NCBI GenBank assembly: GCA_937899835.1
Contig: CALCCE010000304.1
Location: forward strand, 1 to 64,000
Direction of reading: 5' to 3'
Source: an uncultured Flavobacteriales bacterium
Lineage (GTDB): Bacteria > Bacteroidota > Bacteroidia > Flavobacteriales_G > Salibacteraceae
DNA: 64,000 nucleotides
The notes under the pieces are model-generated. The model searched no databases. It was not told the origin of the DNA and saw nothing but the letters and a program-made list of their open reading frames with translations. The position numbers were made by a program, and so were the translations under genes. The number at the start of each line of letters is the position of its first letter. Within the stretch, counting starts at the first letter, position 1. Shown in pieces: positions 27,407-36,176 of this stretch.

Positions 27407-28423
27407 TTAAAGAATATTTACTTCGCGTTCCAGTTCAATGCCAAATTGGGCTTGGATGGAGCGCAACACTTCGGTAGAGAGGTCATAAATGGCTTTGCCA
27501 TTGGCTTCTCCGTAATTGACCAATACCAGCGCTTGCCGTTTGTGAACGCCGTATTGATCGAAAGTTTTTCCTTTCCAGCCCGCCTTTTCAATCAGCCAGC
27601 CTGCGGCTACCTTGGTCGTTCCAGCTGCGGCTGGATAGCCTACGATTTCCGGAAACGTTTGCTTTAAAGCTTCAAACTGTGTGGTGGGAATGACCGGGTT
27701 TTTGAAAAAACTACCCGCATTGCCAATTTCTTTGGGGTCGGGCAATTTGCTTTGTCGTATGTTGATCACTGCCTCACTGATGGCACGAATGGAAAGTTCC
27801 TGCACACCCATAGCTTGCAGCTCCTTTTCAATGGCTCCATAACTGGTTTTGAAAGCTGGCTGTTTGTTGAGCACGAGGGTCACGCTGGTGATTAGGGTTT
27901 TGCCTTTCAGTTCGCGCTTGAATATACTGTCGCGGTAGCCGAAGCGACAATCCGATTTCTTGAACTTTAGCCGTTCTCTGGTTTCCAGGTTCACAGCCTC
28001 CAACTCCTGAAACACCTCTTTGAGCTCTATACCGTAGGCCCCAATGTTTTGTATGGGTGCCGCTCCAATGTTGCCAGGAATCAACGATAGGTTTTCTATT
28101 CCGCCCCAGCCGCGTTCTACGGCGTATTGCACTACTTCGTGCCAGTTTTCGCCAGCTCCAACCTTCAATACTACCTTGTGGTCGTCTTCTTCCACTACCG
28201 TTTTGCCCTTGAGCCCCACCTTAAGCACCAAACCTTCGAAGTTTTCGGTAAATAAGATGTTGCTTCCGCCTCCGAGCACCAACTTTTTCATGGTCTGGTA
28301 TTCTGACAACTGTTGTAAGGCAGAAAGGTCTTCCAGTTGATCTATAGCGGCAAAATGCCGGGCACTAACGGCAATGCCAAAAGTGTTGTAAGAGCGTAGG
28401 GAGTGGTCTTGAAGCAGCGCCAT
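27407..28423 (-). CDS. murB: UDP-N-acetylenolpyruvoylglucosamine reductase
   Basis: NADPH- and FAD-dependent enzyme that reduces enolpyruvyl-UDP-GlcNAc to UDP-MurNAc in peptidoglycan synthesis. The FAD-binding region is visible as KLVLGGGSNILFTENFEG and LSLIPGNIGAAPIQNIGAYG; the proton-donor serine lies in GNAGSFFKNPVI. The length of 338 fits the type I (E. coli-like) form, with the YGVHKRQALVLVNYG C-terminal domain. A TAATTTTG -7 box lies 43 bases upstream. Confidence 0.96.
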   Translation of the reverse strand: MALLQDHSLRSYNTFGIAVSARHFAAIDQLEDLSALQQLSEYQTMKKLVLGGGSNILFTENFEGLVLKVGLKGKTVVEEDDHKVVLKVGAGENWHEVVQYAVERGWGGIENLSLIPGNIGAAPIQNIGAYGIELKEVFQELEAVNLETRERLKFKKSDCRFGYRDSIFKRELKGKTLITSVTLVLNKQPAFKTSYGAIEKELQAMGVQELSIRAISEAVINIRQSKLPDPKEIGNAGSFFKNPVIPTTQFEALKQTFPEIVGYPAAAGTTKVAAGWLIEKAGWKGKTFDQYGVHKRQALVLVNYGEANGKAIYDLSTEVLRSIQAQFGIELEREVNIL

Positions 28424-28465
28424 AGATTTGCCGAATCGGATAGTTCAGAAATGAATAGAAAGGAG

Positions 28466-28473
28466 CAAAATTA
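28466..28473 (-). promoter_or_regulatory. Promoter -7 box for murB
   Basis: Reads TAATTTTG on the minus strand, an exact match to TAnnTTTG, 43 bases before the murB start in the divergent region shared with the formyltransferase gene. Confidence 0.4.
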
Positions 28474-28543
28474 GAAAATATCCGGTGGTGAAAAGGACGC
28501 TCAGGTATAGAATAGCATTCCAAGCAAAGCCAGAAATACTTTG

Positions 28544-28551
28544 TAGGTTTG
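28544..28551 (+). promoter_or_regulatory. Promoter -7 box for the formyltransferase operon
   Basis: TAGGTTTG matches TAnnTTTG and lies 57 bases before the ATG at 28609. The -33 element is not clear. Confidence 0.35.
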
Positions 28552-28608
28552 CAACAGATTTGTGAACCCTTTGCGTTTCACTGCAATGTTGCCAACAAAG
28601 CGGACGCT

Positions 28609-29370
28609 ATGAAAGCACTTATTTTCCTCGGGAGTAAGGAAATAGGCTACGAATGTTTGCTCTATCTCATCGAGCAACGAGAGCGCCTTGGTGTAAGGAT
28701 CGCCGGTGTACTCACCAACGACCGAAGTCTTGGTAAGAACGGTCCCAGCATTAAAGAATTGTGCGCCAAACAAGATTTAAAGCTAATTTCTTCGCTTGAC
28801 CAATTGTTGGAACAACCCGATTGCGATTTTCTGGTTTCGGTACAATACCATGAAATACTCAAGACACCCCACATCCGCAAAGCCCGGAAGTTGGCGGTCA
28901 ACTTGCACATGGCACCACTACCCGAATACCGGGGGGCAAACCAGTTCTCTTTTGCCATCATCGACCGATATCCGGTCTTTGGTACAACTATCCACCAATT
29001 GGAAGAGTCGGTAGATGGGGGGGCAATACTGTTCGAGAAAAGGTTTCCAGTTCCTGAAAATATTTTTGTCAAAGCGCTTTATCAGCTTACATTTGACGCC
29101 TCTATCGAGCTTTTTCAGGAATCAATCGGGAAAATCATAAACGAAGATTATCAAGCAGTTCCACAGGAACAATGGGTGAACGATCGTCCAACCGCTTATC
29201 ACTGGCGAAAAGAAATTGATCGCATCAAGCAAATTGACGGTAACTGGGACAAGGAAAAACAAGCTCGGCACTTTCGCGCCACCTTCTTTCCTCCGTTTCC
29301 ACCTCCGTTTATGATGATAGATGGACAAAAAAAGTTGCTTTCGGAAGAATGGTATCACAGTCTGGGATGA
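28609..29370 (+). CDS. Formyltransferase-family protein (possibly sugar N-formyltransferase)
   Basis: A 253-residue member of the 10-formyl-THF-dependent formyltransferase fold. The catalytic Asn and His are in VNLHMAPLPEYRGANQ and the Asp in ESVDGGAILF, so the active-site triad is kept. There is no C-terminal tRNA-binding OB domain of the length found in Fmt, and the next gene, overlapping by ATGA, is a glycosyltransferase; together these suggest formylation of an amino sugar in surface glycan synthesis rather than Met-tRNA. I use the ATG at 28609 (MKALIFLGSKEIGYEC); an upstream TTG would add residues that do not fit the fold. Confidence 0.8.
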   Translation: MKALIFLGSKEIGYECLLYLIEQRERLGVRIAGVLTNDRSLGKNGPSIKELCAKQDLKLISSLDQLLEQPDCDFLVSVQYHEILKTPHIRKARKLAVNLHMAPLPEYRGANQFSFAIIDRYPVFGTTIHQLEESVDGGAILFEKRFPVPENIFVKALYQLTFDASIELFQESIGKIINEDYQAVPQEQWVNDRPTAYHWRKEIDRIKQIDGNWDKEKQARHFRATFFPPFPPPFMMIDGQKKLLSEEWYHSLG

Positions 29371-30455
29371 AGAAAAGGGTCATTTTTACGGTAACCAACG
29401 ATCTGAGCTACGATCAGCGTATGGCCCGAATCTGCACCACCTTAGGAGATGCAGGATATGACATTACGTTGGTGGGACGTAAAAAGCGCTGTAGTGATTC
29501 GGTTGCAGATCGATCTTACAGGCAAGTTCGTCTTTATTGCTTCTTTGAAAAGGGTAAATTATTCTATTTGGAATACAATATTCGCCTGTTTTTCTTCCTA
29601 CTTTTTCAAAGCTTCGATATCGCCTGTGGCATTGATCTCGACACCTTGTTGCCGGTGTACCTGACCGCCCGACTGCGCGGAAAAACTTTGGTATACGATG
29701 CGCACGAATATTTTACGGAGATGGAAGAGGTGGTTGCCCGACCAGCCATCAAAAAAGCGTGGTCGATGTTAGAACGCACCATTGTGCCCAAAGTAAAATA
29801 TGCCTACACCGTTTCTGACGGTTATGCGCGCATGTTTAAAGAAAAATACGGCACCGATTTTCAAATCGTTCGCAACGCTACGGTACTCAACGGCAAGCCG
29901 ATCTTGAAAAAAGACGATTGTTACATCCTTTATCAAGGTTCTGTGAACGTTGGGCGCGGCTTGGAAGCATTGATCGAGGCCATGCCACACATCAATTGCA
30001 AGCTCTACATCTGTGGCCAGGGCGATGTGTACGACGACCTGAAAGCGCAAACTCAAGCCTTGGGCTTGGAAAACAAAGTGAAGTTTTGGGGCTACATTCA
30101 ACCCGAAGACCTCAAAGAGTTCACCTATCACGCTACCATAGGCATTACCTTATTTACCAATGCCGGATTGAGTAACCAATACTCGCTGGCCAACCGCTTT
30201 TTCGACTATATGCATGCAGCGGTGCCACAAGTAGCCATGAGCTACCCGGAATACCAGAAGATGAATTCGGAATTTGAAGTGGCCGACCTGTTGCAGGAAT
30301 TGACTCCTGAAACCATTTCTACTTCGATCAATCGAATGCTCACCGATCGCGAATACTACAAACGGTTGCGCGACAATTGCCTAAGGGCCAGAGAGGTATA
30401 CAATTGGCAAAATGAGGCCGAAACCCTCAAGGCCCTTTACGGAAAAATCGGATAA
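29367..30455 (+). CDS. Glycosyltransferase family 4 protein
   Basis: A 362-residue GT-B glycosyltransferase. The N-terminal domain starts KKRVIFTVTNDLSYDQRM and contains VYDAHEYFTEME; the C-terminal domain has LYQGSVNVGRGLEALIEA and the donor-binding region around FDYMHAAVPQVAMSYPEY in place of the usual EX7E segment. It transfers a nucleotide sugar to an acceptor that cannot be deduced. The ATG at 29367 overlaps the formyltransferase stop (ATGA). Its TAA stop (30453-30455) abuts the convergent methyltransferase stop with no base between. Confidence 0.85.
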   Translation: MKKRVIFTVTNDLSYDQRMARICTTLGDAGYDITLVGRKKRCSDSVADRSYRQVRLYCFFEKGKLFYLEYNIRLFFFLLFQSFDIACGIDLDTLLPVYLTARLRGKTLVYDAHEYFTEMEEVVARPAIKKAWSMLERTIVPKVKYAYTVSDGYARMFKEKYGTDFQIVRNATVLNGKPILKKDDCYILYQGSVNVGRGLEALIEAMPHINCKLYICGQGDVYDDLKAQTQALGLENKVKFWGYIQPEDLKEFTYHATIGITLFTNAGLSNQYSLANRFFDYMHAAVPQVAMSYPEYQKMNSEFEVADLLQELTPETISTSINRMLTDREYYKRLRDNCLRAREVYNWQNEAETLKALYGKIG

Positions 30456-31229
30456 TTAGTCCTGTGGCCGACGGGCCACGAAAATGACCTCATCAGGGTT
30501 GAGGCGGTAGTGTTCAATCGCTTCCTCGCCCAATTCCTTCGCATACCTTCGCTCCTTCACTTCGAAACCAACATTGCGCAAGCGTTGGCTAAAATCTTTG
30601 CGGCCGTATAGCCGTACGTGATCTTCTTGCCCAAAGTGGGCAAGGCGTTCCTCCGGCGATGTAATGGCAGGGTCTTCCTTGGTTGCTCCTTCGTGAAAGG
30701 GCACCTGCAAAATGGTGTAACCACCGGGTCGCGTGATGCGGTAAAGCTCCTTCATGGCCGCCTCATCATCGGGAATGTGCTCCAAAACATGGTAGCAAAT
30801 CACCAGGTGAAAACGTTGATCAGGCTCCGGGAGCAACGTAATGTCGTATCGGCGGTCTTCCTTGGCCGTTTCGTAATCGGTACTGATGTAGTTGATGCTC
30901 ACAATATCGCACAGGCGGGTAGACAAGGCACGGTGGGGCGAAAAATCCAAGACCGTCCACAAATTGTAGTCGATGTTGAGCTCATGGTGCAAAAAGAGCC
31001 ACTGAAGCCGCATGCGCTTGATGCTTCCACAAGAAGGACAAAGCTCATCGGCAAAGCCAACATCGTTGCTAATGGGAATAAACTTTCGAAAACTTTGTTG
31101 ACACACCGGACATTGGTAATTGCCGCCTTGGTAAACAATGGTGAGGCTCTTCCGAATGCTCGGTTCAATGGTTTTTACCCATTTTTCGGGTAGCAGCCGG
31201 AGGGCAAATCGTTTGAAAGTTTGATACAT
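30456..31229 (-). CDS. SAM-dependent methyltransferase with N-terminal zinc-ribbon-like cysteines
   Basis: A 257-residue protein. Residues about 38-70 contain two Cys-x2-Cys pairs (CPVCQQSF and ELCPSCGS), a treble-clef or zinc-ribbon pattern. The class I methyltransferase fold follows: WTVLDFSPHRAL (SAM-binding strand), VICYHVLEHIPDDEAAMKEL (motif II-like, typical of Methyltransf_11) and LYRITRPGGYTILQVPFHEG. The substrate is unknown; its place between glycosyltransferase genes suggests surface glycan decoration. It is eight bases downstream of the family 2 glycosyltransferase and probably co-transcribed with it. Confidence 0.85.
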   Translation of the reverse strand: MYQTFKRFALRLLPEKWVKTIEPSIRKSLTIVYQGGNYQCPVCQQSFRKFIPISNDVGFADELCPSCGSIKRMRLQWLFLHHELNIDYNLWTVLDFSPHRALSTRLCDIVSINYISTDYETAKEDRRYDITLLPEPDQRFHLVICYHVLEHIPDDEAAMKELYRITRPGGYTILQVPFHEGATKEDPAITSPEERLAHFGQEDHVRLYGRKDFSQRLRNVGFEVKERRYAKELGEEAIEHYRLNPDEVIFVARRPQD

Positions 31230-31237
31230 GCGAATGA

Positions 31238-32122
31238 CTACCGAAGGTGTTGCAACAAGTGTCCCAACTTATACCAGTCGAATTGCTTGAGGTTAGGGGA
31301 ATCGGAGTGCAAATTATTCAAAATCTTTTTCTCTTGTTGTTTATACCCCCACCGAACCACGCCAGCTAAGCCCCAGCGTTTGAGGCGCAGGTAATACCGG
31401 TAGAGACGTACATCCTGGTCCACAAGTTGGTTTTGGACCAGAAAAGCCAGGTTGCGGATGCCCTCCCTGGTTTTGCGCAAAAACTCATCACAAGTTTCGA
31501 GCCCAATATGGCGCAGTGGATTGTCCAGGTGCAAAATGGAAACGCCACTGCGTTTTAGCTCCAACCCAAAAAGCGTGTCTTCGTGGCCGTATCCCTCCAA
31601 ATCTTCGTTGAGGCCAATCGTTAGAAAAATGGATCGTGGCACCACAAAATTGTTGGTCATAAAAGTGCGGTAGGGGAAGGGGATACGCTGAGAGGCAGTG
31701 CTCACCTCGCGCGCCTGCCCAATTTGCCACCGCAAAAGCAATTCCCGGTTTTCGGGTGGGGCAGGGCTGTAGGTGCGTCCTCCGCACAACACCTTTTCAG
31801 GATGTAAATGCCCCAGGTAGTTTTTCAAAAAATCGTCGGATTCTACCGCCGAATCGCAATCCATGAAAAGCAATTGATCAAACTGAGCATCGCGTGCCAA
31901 TCGGTTGCGGATGGCAGAACGGCCCAGATTGCGGTCCATTTCCTGGTAAATCACCCCTTCCAACTGCAACAGCTTTCGGTTAGCTGCTTTGAAAACCGGT
32001 TCGGAGCCATCGTCATACAATCGGATTTCGAAAGGAACATGTGCGTTTTTTGCTTGTTTCAGCAGGTCGCCCACCAGAGCTTCCATTCCGAAATTGTAGA
32101 CCGGAATGAGAATGGAGATCAT
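31238..32122 (-). CDS. Glycosyltransferase family 2 protein
   Basis: A 294-residue GT-A glycosyltransferase with ISILIPVYNFGMEALV at the N-terminus, the nucleotide-sugar region EIRLYDDGSEP, an RNLGRSAIRNRLA segment and the metal-binding DXD-like motif LLFMDCDSAVESDDF. The acceptor-binding region includes NEDLEGYGHEDTLFGLEL, with the ED motif typical of GT2 (the catalytic base). It is followed by the methyltransferase gene and preceded, four bases away, by ftsE on the same strand. Confidence 0.88.
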   Translation of the reverse strand: MISILIPVYNFGMEALVGDLLKQAKNAHVPFEIRLYDDGSEPVFKAANRKLLQLEGVIYQEMDRNLGRSAIRNRLARDAQFDQLLFMDCDSAVESDDFLKNYLGHLHPEKVLCGGRTYSPAPPENRELLLRWQIGQAREVSTASQRIPFPYRTFMTNNFVVPRSIFLTIGLNEDLEGYGHEDTLFGLELKRSGVSILHLDNPLRHIGLETCDEFLRKTREGIRNLAFLVQNQLVDQDVRLYRYYLRLKRWGLAGVVRWGYKQQEKKILNNLHSDSPNLKQFDWYKLGHLLQHLR

Positions 32123-32126
32123 AGGC

Positions 32127-32825
32127 TTATGTCGCGCTGGTATTGGCCTGCCCAGTGGGCTCTACCATGTTGCCATATTCACAGGTCACCGTACGGGAAG
32201 GAAACTTTTCCATCAAGGTGATATCGTGGGTAGCCATGAAAATGGCCCGGCCACTTTTGCTGATGTCGATCAGCAGTTGAATGATGGATTGCGAAGTTTC
32301 CGGGTCGAGGTTTCCGGTAGGCTCATCGGCCAAAATCAAATCAGGATCGTTGATCAGTGCCCGGGCAATGGCTACGCGTTGTTGTTCGCCACCCGATAAT
32401 TCGTGCGGCATTTTATAACCCTTTGTAGCCAATCCTACCTTCTCCAACACGTTGAGAATGCGGGTTTGCATTTCTTTCTTGTCCTTCCAGCCAGTGGCCC
32501 GCATCACGAAATTCAGGTTTTCGTTCACCGTGCGGTCGGTCAGCAATTGAAAGTCTTGAAAAATGATGCCCAGCTTACGCCGAAGGAAAGGAATTTGGCG
32601 GTTTTTGAGCTTATGAAGCTCGAATCCAACCACGTTACCCTGGCCTTCTTTCAAAGGCAATTCGCCGTATAAAGTGCGCAGCAAACTGCTCTTGCCAGAG
32701 CCCGATTTTCCAGTGAGGTATACAAACTCTCCCTTTTCTATCGTTAGAGATACGCGAGTCAACACCAGGTTGTGCTGCTGCGAAACGGTAGCATCTTGCA
32801 ATTCGATGATGGTGTCCAAAGCCAT
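32127..32825 (-). CDS. ftsE: Cell division ATP-binding protein FtsE
   Basis: ABC ATPase that, with FtsX, controls peptidoglycan hydrolases at the divisome. The 232-residue protein has Walker A GKSGSGKS at 39-46, signature [15 protein letters not shown], Walker [15 protein letters not shown] and the switch His in MATHDI. A longer frame that reaches 33113 would overlap the divergent TPR gene and is rejected. ftsX is not next to it; the downstream gene is a glycosyltransferase four bases away. A TACCTTTG -7 box lies 14 bases before the start. Confidence 0.92.
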   Translation of the reverse strand: MALDTIIELQDATVSQQHNLVLTRVSLTIEKGEFVYLTGKSGSGKSSLLRTLYGELPLKEGQGNVVGFELHKLKNRQIPFLRRKLGIIFQDFQLLTDRTVNENLNFVMRATGWKDKKEMQTRILNVLEKVGLATKGYKMPHELSGGEQQRVAIARALINDPDLILADEPTGNLDPETSQSIIQLLIDISKSGRAIFMATHDITLMEKFPSRTVTCEYGNMVEPTGQANTSAT

Positions 32826-32838
32826 GTCGAGGTTTTTG

Positions 32839-32846
32839 CAAAGGTA
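32839..32846 (-). promoter_or_regulatory. Promoter -7 box for ftsE
   Basis: Reads TACCTTTG on the minus strand, an exact TAnnTTTG match 13 bases before the ftsE start. A TTTG lies 26 bases further upstream, longer than the usual spacing. Confidence 0.4.
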
Positions 32847-33018
32847 CACATTTCGGGTCTCGACTTTTTGAACAAACCAGGATAAAAAGAGCCCCGAACT
32901 CCCTGAAAGACTTGATTTTACTGCATTTGTATCAACATTTTCCGGTTGATAACTATTCCTTCGCGGAAAGTCAGCCGGTACTATCGTTGCTAATTTAGCC
33001 GCTAGACGTAATACTGTT

Positions 33019-36000
33019 ATGGTTAACCTGAAGCAATTGTTCGCCCAAATAGGGTTGGCGAGCGCATTTTGCGTATGCCTGTTTTCGGCCATTTCGGCCC
33101 AACAGACTACCACTTACATCACTGAAATCGATTCTTATCGGGAAGCACTCCAGCTTTTTCAACAAAAGCAATTCGGAGCCGCCCAGCGCTTGTTTGTCCG
33201 AGCTATCGGAGAAGTAGACGATCCCAATTCAGAAATTGCCGTCAACTCCGAATACTATTCGGCACTCTGTGCTGTCGAGCTATTTCATAAAGATGCCGAG
33301 CATTTGGTGAAAGAGTTTATTGCAGATCATCCCGAAAGCCAATGGGTGCGGCACGCTCATTTTCAATTGGGGCGCTACAACTACCGCAAGCGCAAATGGC
33401 AAAAGGTGATCACCTATATGGCGGCAGTCAATGTGTACGACTTGACTGAAAAAGAACGTTCTGAGTTCTATTTCGACCTGGGGTACAGTCATTTCATGCA
33501 AGAAGACTATGAAAAGGCTTCGAACATGTTCTACGAAATCAAGGACGCCGAAACGCCTTATTTTGCACCTGCACAGTTCTACTACGGCCACATCAACTAC
33601 GATTTGGGCAATTACGAAACCGCCCTTCAAAGCTTTCGCCAGGTAGAAAACCATGAGAAGTTTGGCCGTCTGGTGCCCTACTACATTGCACAAATCTTTT
33701 ACCAGCAAAAGAATTACGACAAGTTGTTGGACTATGCTCCTAAGTTGCTGGACAATGCCGTACCCAGCCGAGCCTCCGAGATTGCTCGCCTCATTGCCGA
33801 TGCTTACTACAGCACCGAACGCTACCAGGAGTCTATTCCATTCTTTCAGCTGTACCTGCAAAAAGCACAGCGCCCTACGCGGGAAGATCAATACCAGTTG
33901 GCTTACGCTTACTATTTGACCAAGGATTACGAAAACGCCGGGGCCTATTTCACCAAGTTGACCTACACCAACGACAGCTTGTGCCAAAACGCCATGTATC
34001 ACCTCGGGAACTGCTACCTGAAACAAGACAAAAAGAAGTTTGCCCGAACGGCTTTCAAGTCGGCTTTTGAGTTGGATTTTGATCCAACCATCACCGAAGA
34101 CGCGCTCTACACCTACGCCATGCTTTCTTACGAGCTTTCGCTCGATCCTTATCAAAAGTCGATTACCGCATTCCAAGATTACATCGAGCGCTACCCTGAT
34201 TCTGATCGGGCCGATGAGGCCCAGGGCTTTTTGCTCAATGTATTCTTAACGACCAATAACTTTAGTGGAGCCATTGCCTCTTTGGAAAGCATGCGCCAAC
34301 TCACACCCAAGTTGAAGGAGGCTTATCAGCAAGTTTGCTTCAACCGGGCGGTTGAAATGTTCAACAGTGGATCGCACGCCCTTTCAGTACGCTATTTCAA
34401 AAAGGCGCAAGAATATCCTATTGATCCCAAGATCAATACCATGACATTTTACTGGATTGGGGACGCTTATTATCGTGCAGGAAAATACAGTGAAGCGGCC
34501 TCCAGTTACCAGGAGTTTTTGTTGCAACCACGGGCTATTTTTCAACCCGAGTTTACCAAGGCCAACTACAACATGGCTTATGCGCACCTCATGTTGAAAG
34601 ACCAAAACAAGGCCGAAGCATGGTTTCGCAAATACCTGGCAGACAAAGGGAGCAAGGATCCATCGCGGGTAACGGATGCCAAACTCCGCTTAGCCGATGG
34701 CTATTACCTCGACAAAGACTACGAAAAAGCGGTGGCTTACTATCGCGAGGCCATTGCCGAAGACCCACAAAACTCTGATTATGGCCTGCACCAATTGGCC
34801 ATGACTTACGGGTACCAGGGCAAATTCGAAGACAAAATTTCGGTGCTGAACCAGTTGCTGGTCGAACACCCTAAATCCTCTCGGTCGTTGTTGGCCAAGT
34901 ACGAGTTGGGCCGCAGCTACATGACCACCAATGAAACCGACAAGGCGATGGCCACTTTTGATGCCATCATTGCCAGCAAGCCTGAAGGTAAAAGCCGAGT
35001 GGTGAAAGATGCTTTGGTAAGCAAAGGGGTGATCTACTACAACCGCAATGATGTAGACCAAGCACTTCCCATTTTCAAAACGGTGGTGAAGGATTATCCG
35101 ACTTACGAAGATTCCCGGGAAGCCATTGTTTACACCCGAAACATCTACACCCAGCTGGACCAGGTAGAAGTGTTTGAAGAATGGATCGATGGTTTGGCCT
35201 TTGTGGATTATTCTACTCAAACCCGTGATTCCATCAATTATACCGCAGCCGCCAACAAGTTTTTCGAGGGCGATTACCCGAGTGCCATGGCCAGCCTTGG
35301 CAAATACCTGGAGCGTTTTCCGAATGGCGTGTTCAAACACAGTGCGCACTACTACCGGGCCGAAATTCAATTTGACCGGGAAAATTATCAGGAAGCCCTG
35401 GCCGACTATCAGGAGGTTAACAAAATGCCCTTCAACCAGTTTTCGGAAACATCGAGCCAAAAGGCAGCGGATATCAATTTTTACTACCGCAACTACGTAG
35501 CGGCTCTGCCCAACTTTCAGCGCTTGGAAGAATTGGCCGAAAGCAAAGAGTCCATGGATGCAGCCTTGATTGGGCAGATGAATTGCCATTTTGAGCTGGA
35601 CAACCATGAACAGGCACAAACCTATGCCTCCCTGGTGTTGGATACCGATGCCGAAGGTGAGGAAGACCTGGAAGCCAATACCCGTTTTATTCTCGGAAAA
35701 TCCGCTTTTGAACTGGAAGATTATGCAACTGCCAAAACGCAGTTTACGATGGTGGGTACCCTGGCTCAGGATGAAAAAGCCGCAGATGCACGCTACCACC
35801 TCGCCCGGATACTTTTTATCAACGAAGAGTACCAGGCCTGCGAAGATGAAATCTACAAACTGGTGCAAGAAAAGCCCGAGTATGGATATTGGGTTGCTAA
35901 ATCGCTCATTCTTTTGGCCGATAAGTTCGTGAAAGACGAAGATTATTTCCAGGCGAAAGCCACTTTGAAAAGCATCATCGACAATTACGATGGCGATGAT

Positions 36001-36174
36001 TTGGTAACCATTGCCAACGAGAAACTGGCCGAAGCCGAACGCCTGGAAGCGGAAGCCGAAAAACCAGCACCCGCTCCTGAGTCTGACGACCTGGATTTTG
36101 GATACGACAACTTATTTGAAGAGGAAGAAGTTCCCGAAGAGGAAATCCTCGAAAGCAACAATATTGACGATTGA
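33019..36174 (+). CDS. Large tetratricopeptide-repeat protein
   Basis: A 1051-residue exported protein: signal peptide ending near FSAISAQQ, then TPR and TPR-like helical repeats across almost the whole chain (for example DLGYSHFMQEDYEKASNMF, LGNCYLKQDKKKFARTAF and ADGYYLDKDYEKAVAYYREA), and an acidic C-terminal tail rich in Glu/Asp. Long TPR proteins of this type are widespread in Bacteroidota, often encoded beside outer-membrane proteins; their role is probably as a periplasmic scaffold, but the exact partner is unknown. The outer-membrane barrel gene begins three bases after its stop. The ATG is 193 bases from the divergent ftsE start. Confidence 0.88.
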   Translation: MVNLKQLFAQIGLASAFCVCLFSAISAQQTTTYITEIDSYREALQLFQQKQFGAAQRLFVRAIGEVDDPNSEIAVNSEYYSALCAVELFHKDAEHLVKEFIADHPESQWVRHAHFQLGRYNYRKRKWQKVITYMAAVNVYDLTEKERSEFYFDLGYSHFMQEDYEKASNMFYEIKDAETPYFAPAQFYYGHINYDLGNYETALQSFRQVENHEKFGRLVPYYIAQIFYQQKNYDKLLDYAPKLLDNAVPSRASEIARLIADAYYSTERYQESIPFFQLYLQKAQRPTREDQYQLAYAYYLTKDYENAGAYFTKLTYTNDSLCQNAMYHLGNCYLKQDKKKFARTAFKSAFELDFDPTITEDALYTYAMLSYELSLDPYQKSITAFQDYIERYPDSDRADEAQGFLLNVFLTTNNFSGAIASLESMRQLTPKLKEAYQQVCFNRAVEMFNSGSHALSVRYFKKAQEYPIDPKINTMTFYWIGDAYYRAGKYSEAASSYQEFLLQPRAIFQPEFTKANYNMAYAHLMLKDQNKAEAWFRKYLADKGSKDPSRVTDAKLRLADGYYLDKDYEKAVAYYREAIAEDPQNSDYGLHQLAMTYGYQGKFEDKISVLNQLLVEHPKSSRSLLAKYELGRSYMTTNETDKAMATFDAIIASKPEGKSRVVKDALVSKGVIYYNRNDVDQALPIFKTVVKDYPTYEDSREAIVYTRNIYTQLDQVEVFEEWIDGLAFVDYSTQTRDSINYTAAANKFFEGDYPSAMASLGKYLERFPNGVFKHSAHYYRAEIQFDRENYQEALADYQEVNKMPFNQFSETSSQKAADINFYYRNYVAALPNFQRLEELAESKESMDAALIGQMNCHFELDNHEQAQTYASLVLDTDAEGEEDLEANTRFILGKSAFELEDYATAKTQFTMVGTLAQDEKAADARYHLARILFINEEYQACEDEIYKLVQEKPEYGYWVAKSLILLADKFVKDEDYFQAKATLKSIIDNYDGDDLVTIANEKLAEAERLEAEAEKPAPAPESDDLDFGYDNLFEEEEVPEEEILESNNIDD

Positions 36175-36176
36175 TC

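Noticed and set aside
32826-33113. N-terminal extension of ftsE to 33113
   Set aside because: It would overlap the divergent TPR gene's signal peptide; FtsE proteins are about 220-235 residues, as obtained from 32825.
34690-35868. A 392-codon open frame on the minus strand inside the TPR gene
   Set aside because: It is fully antisense to a well-supported TPR protein, has no recognisable domain and follows codon-bias shadowing; similar long antisense frames exist across the window.
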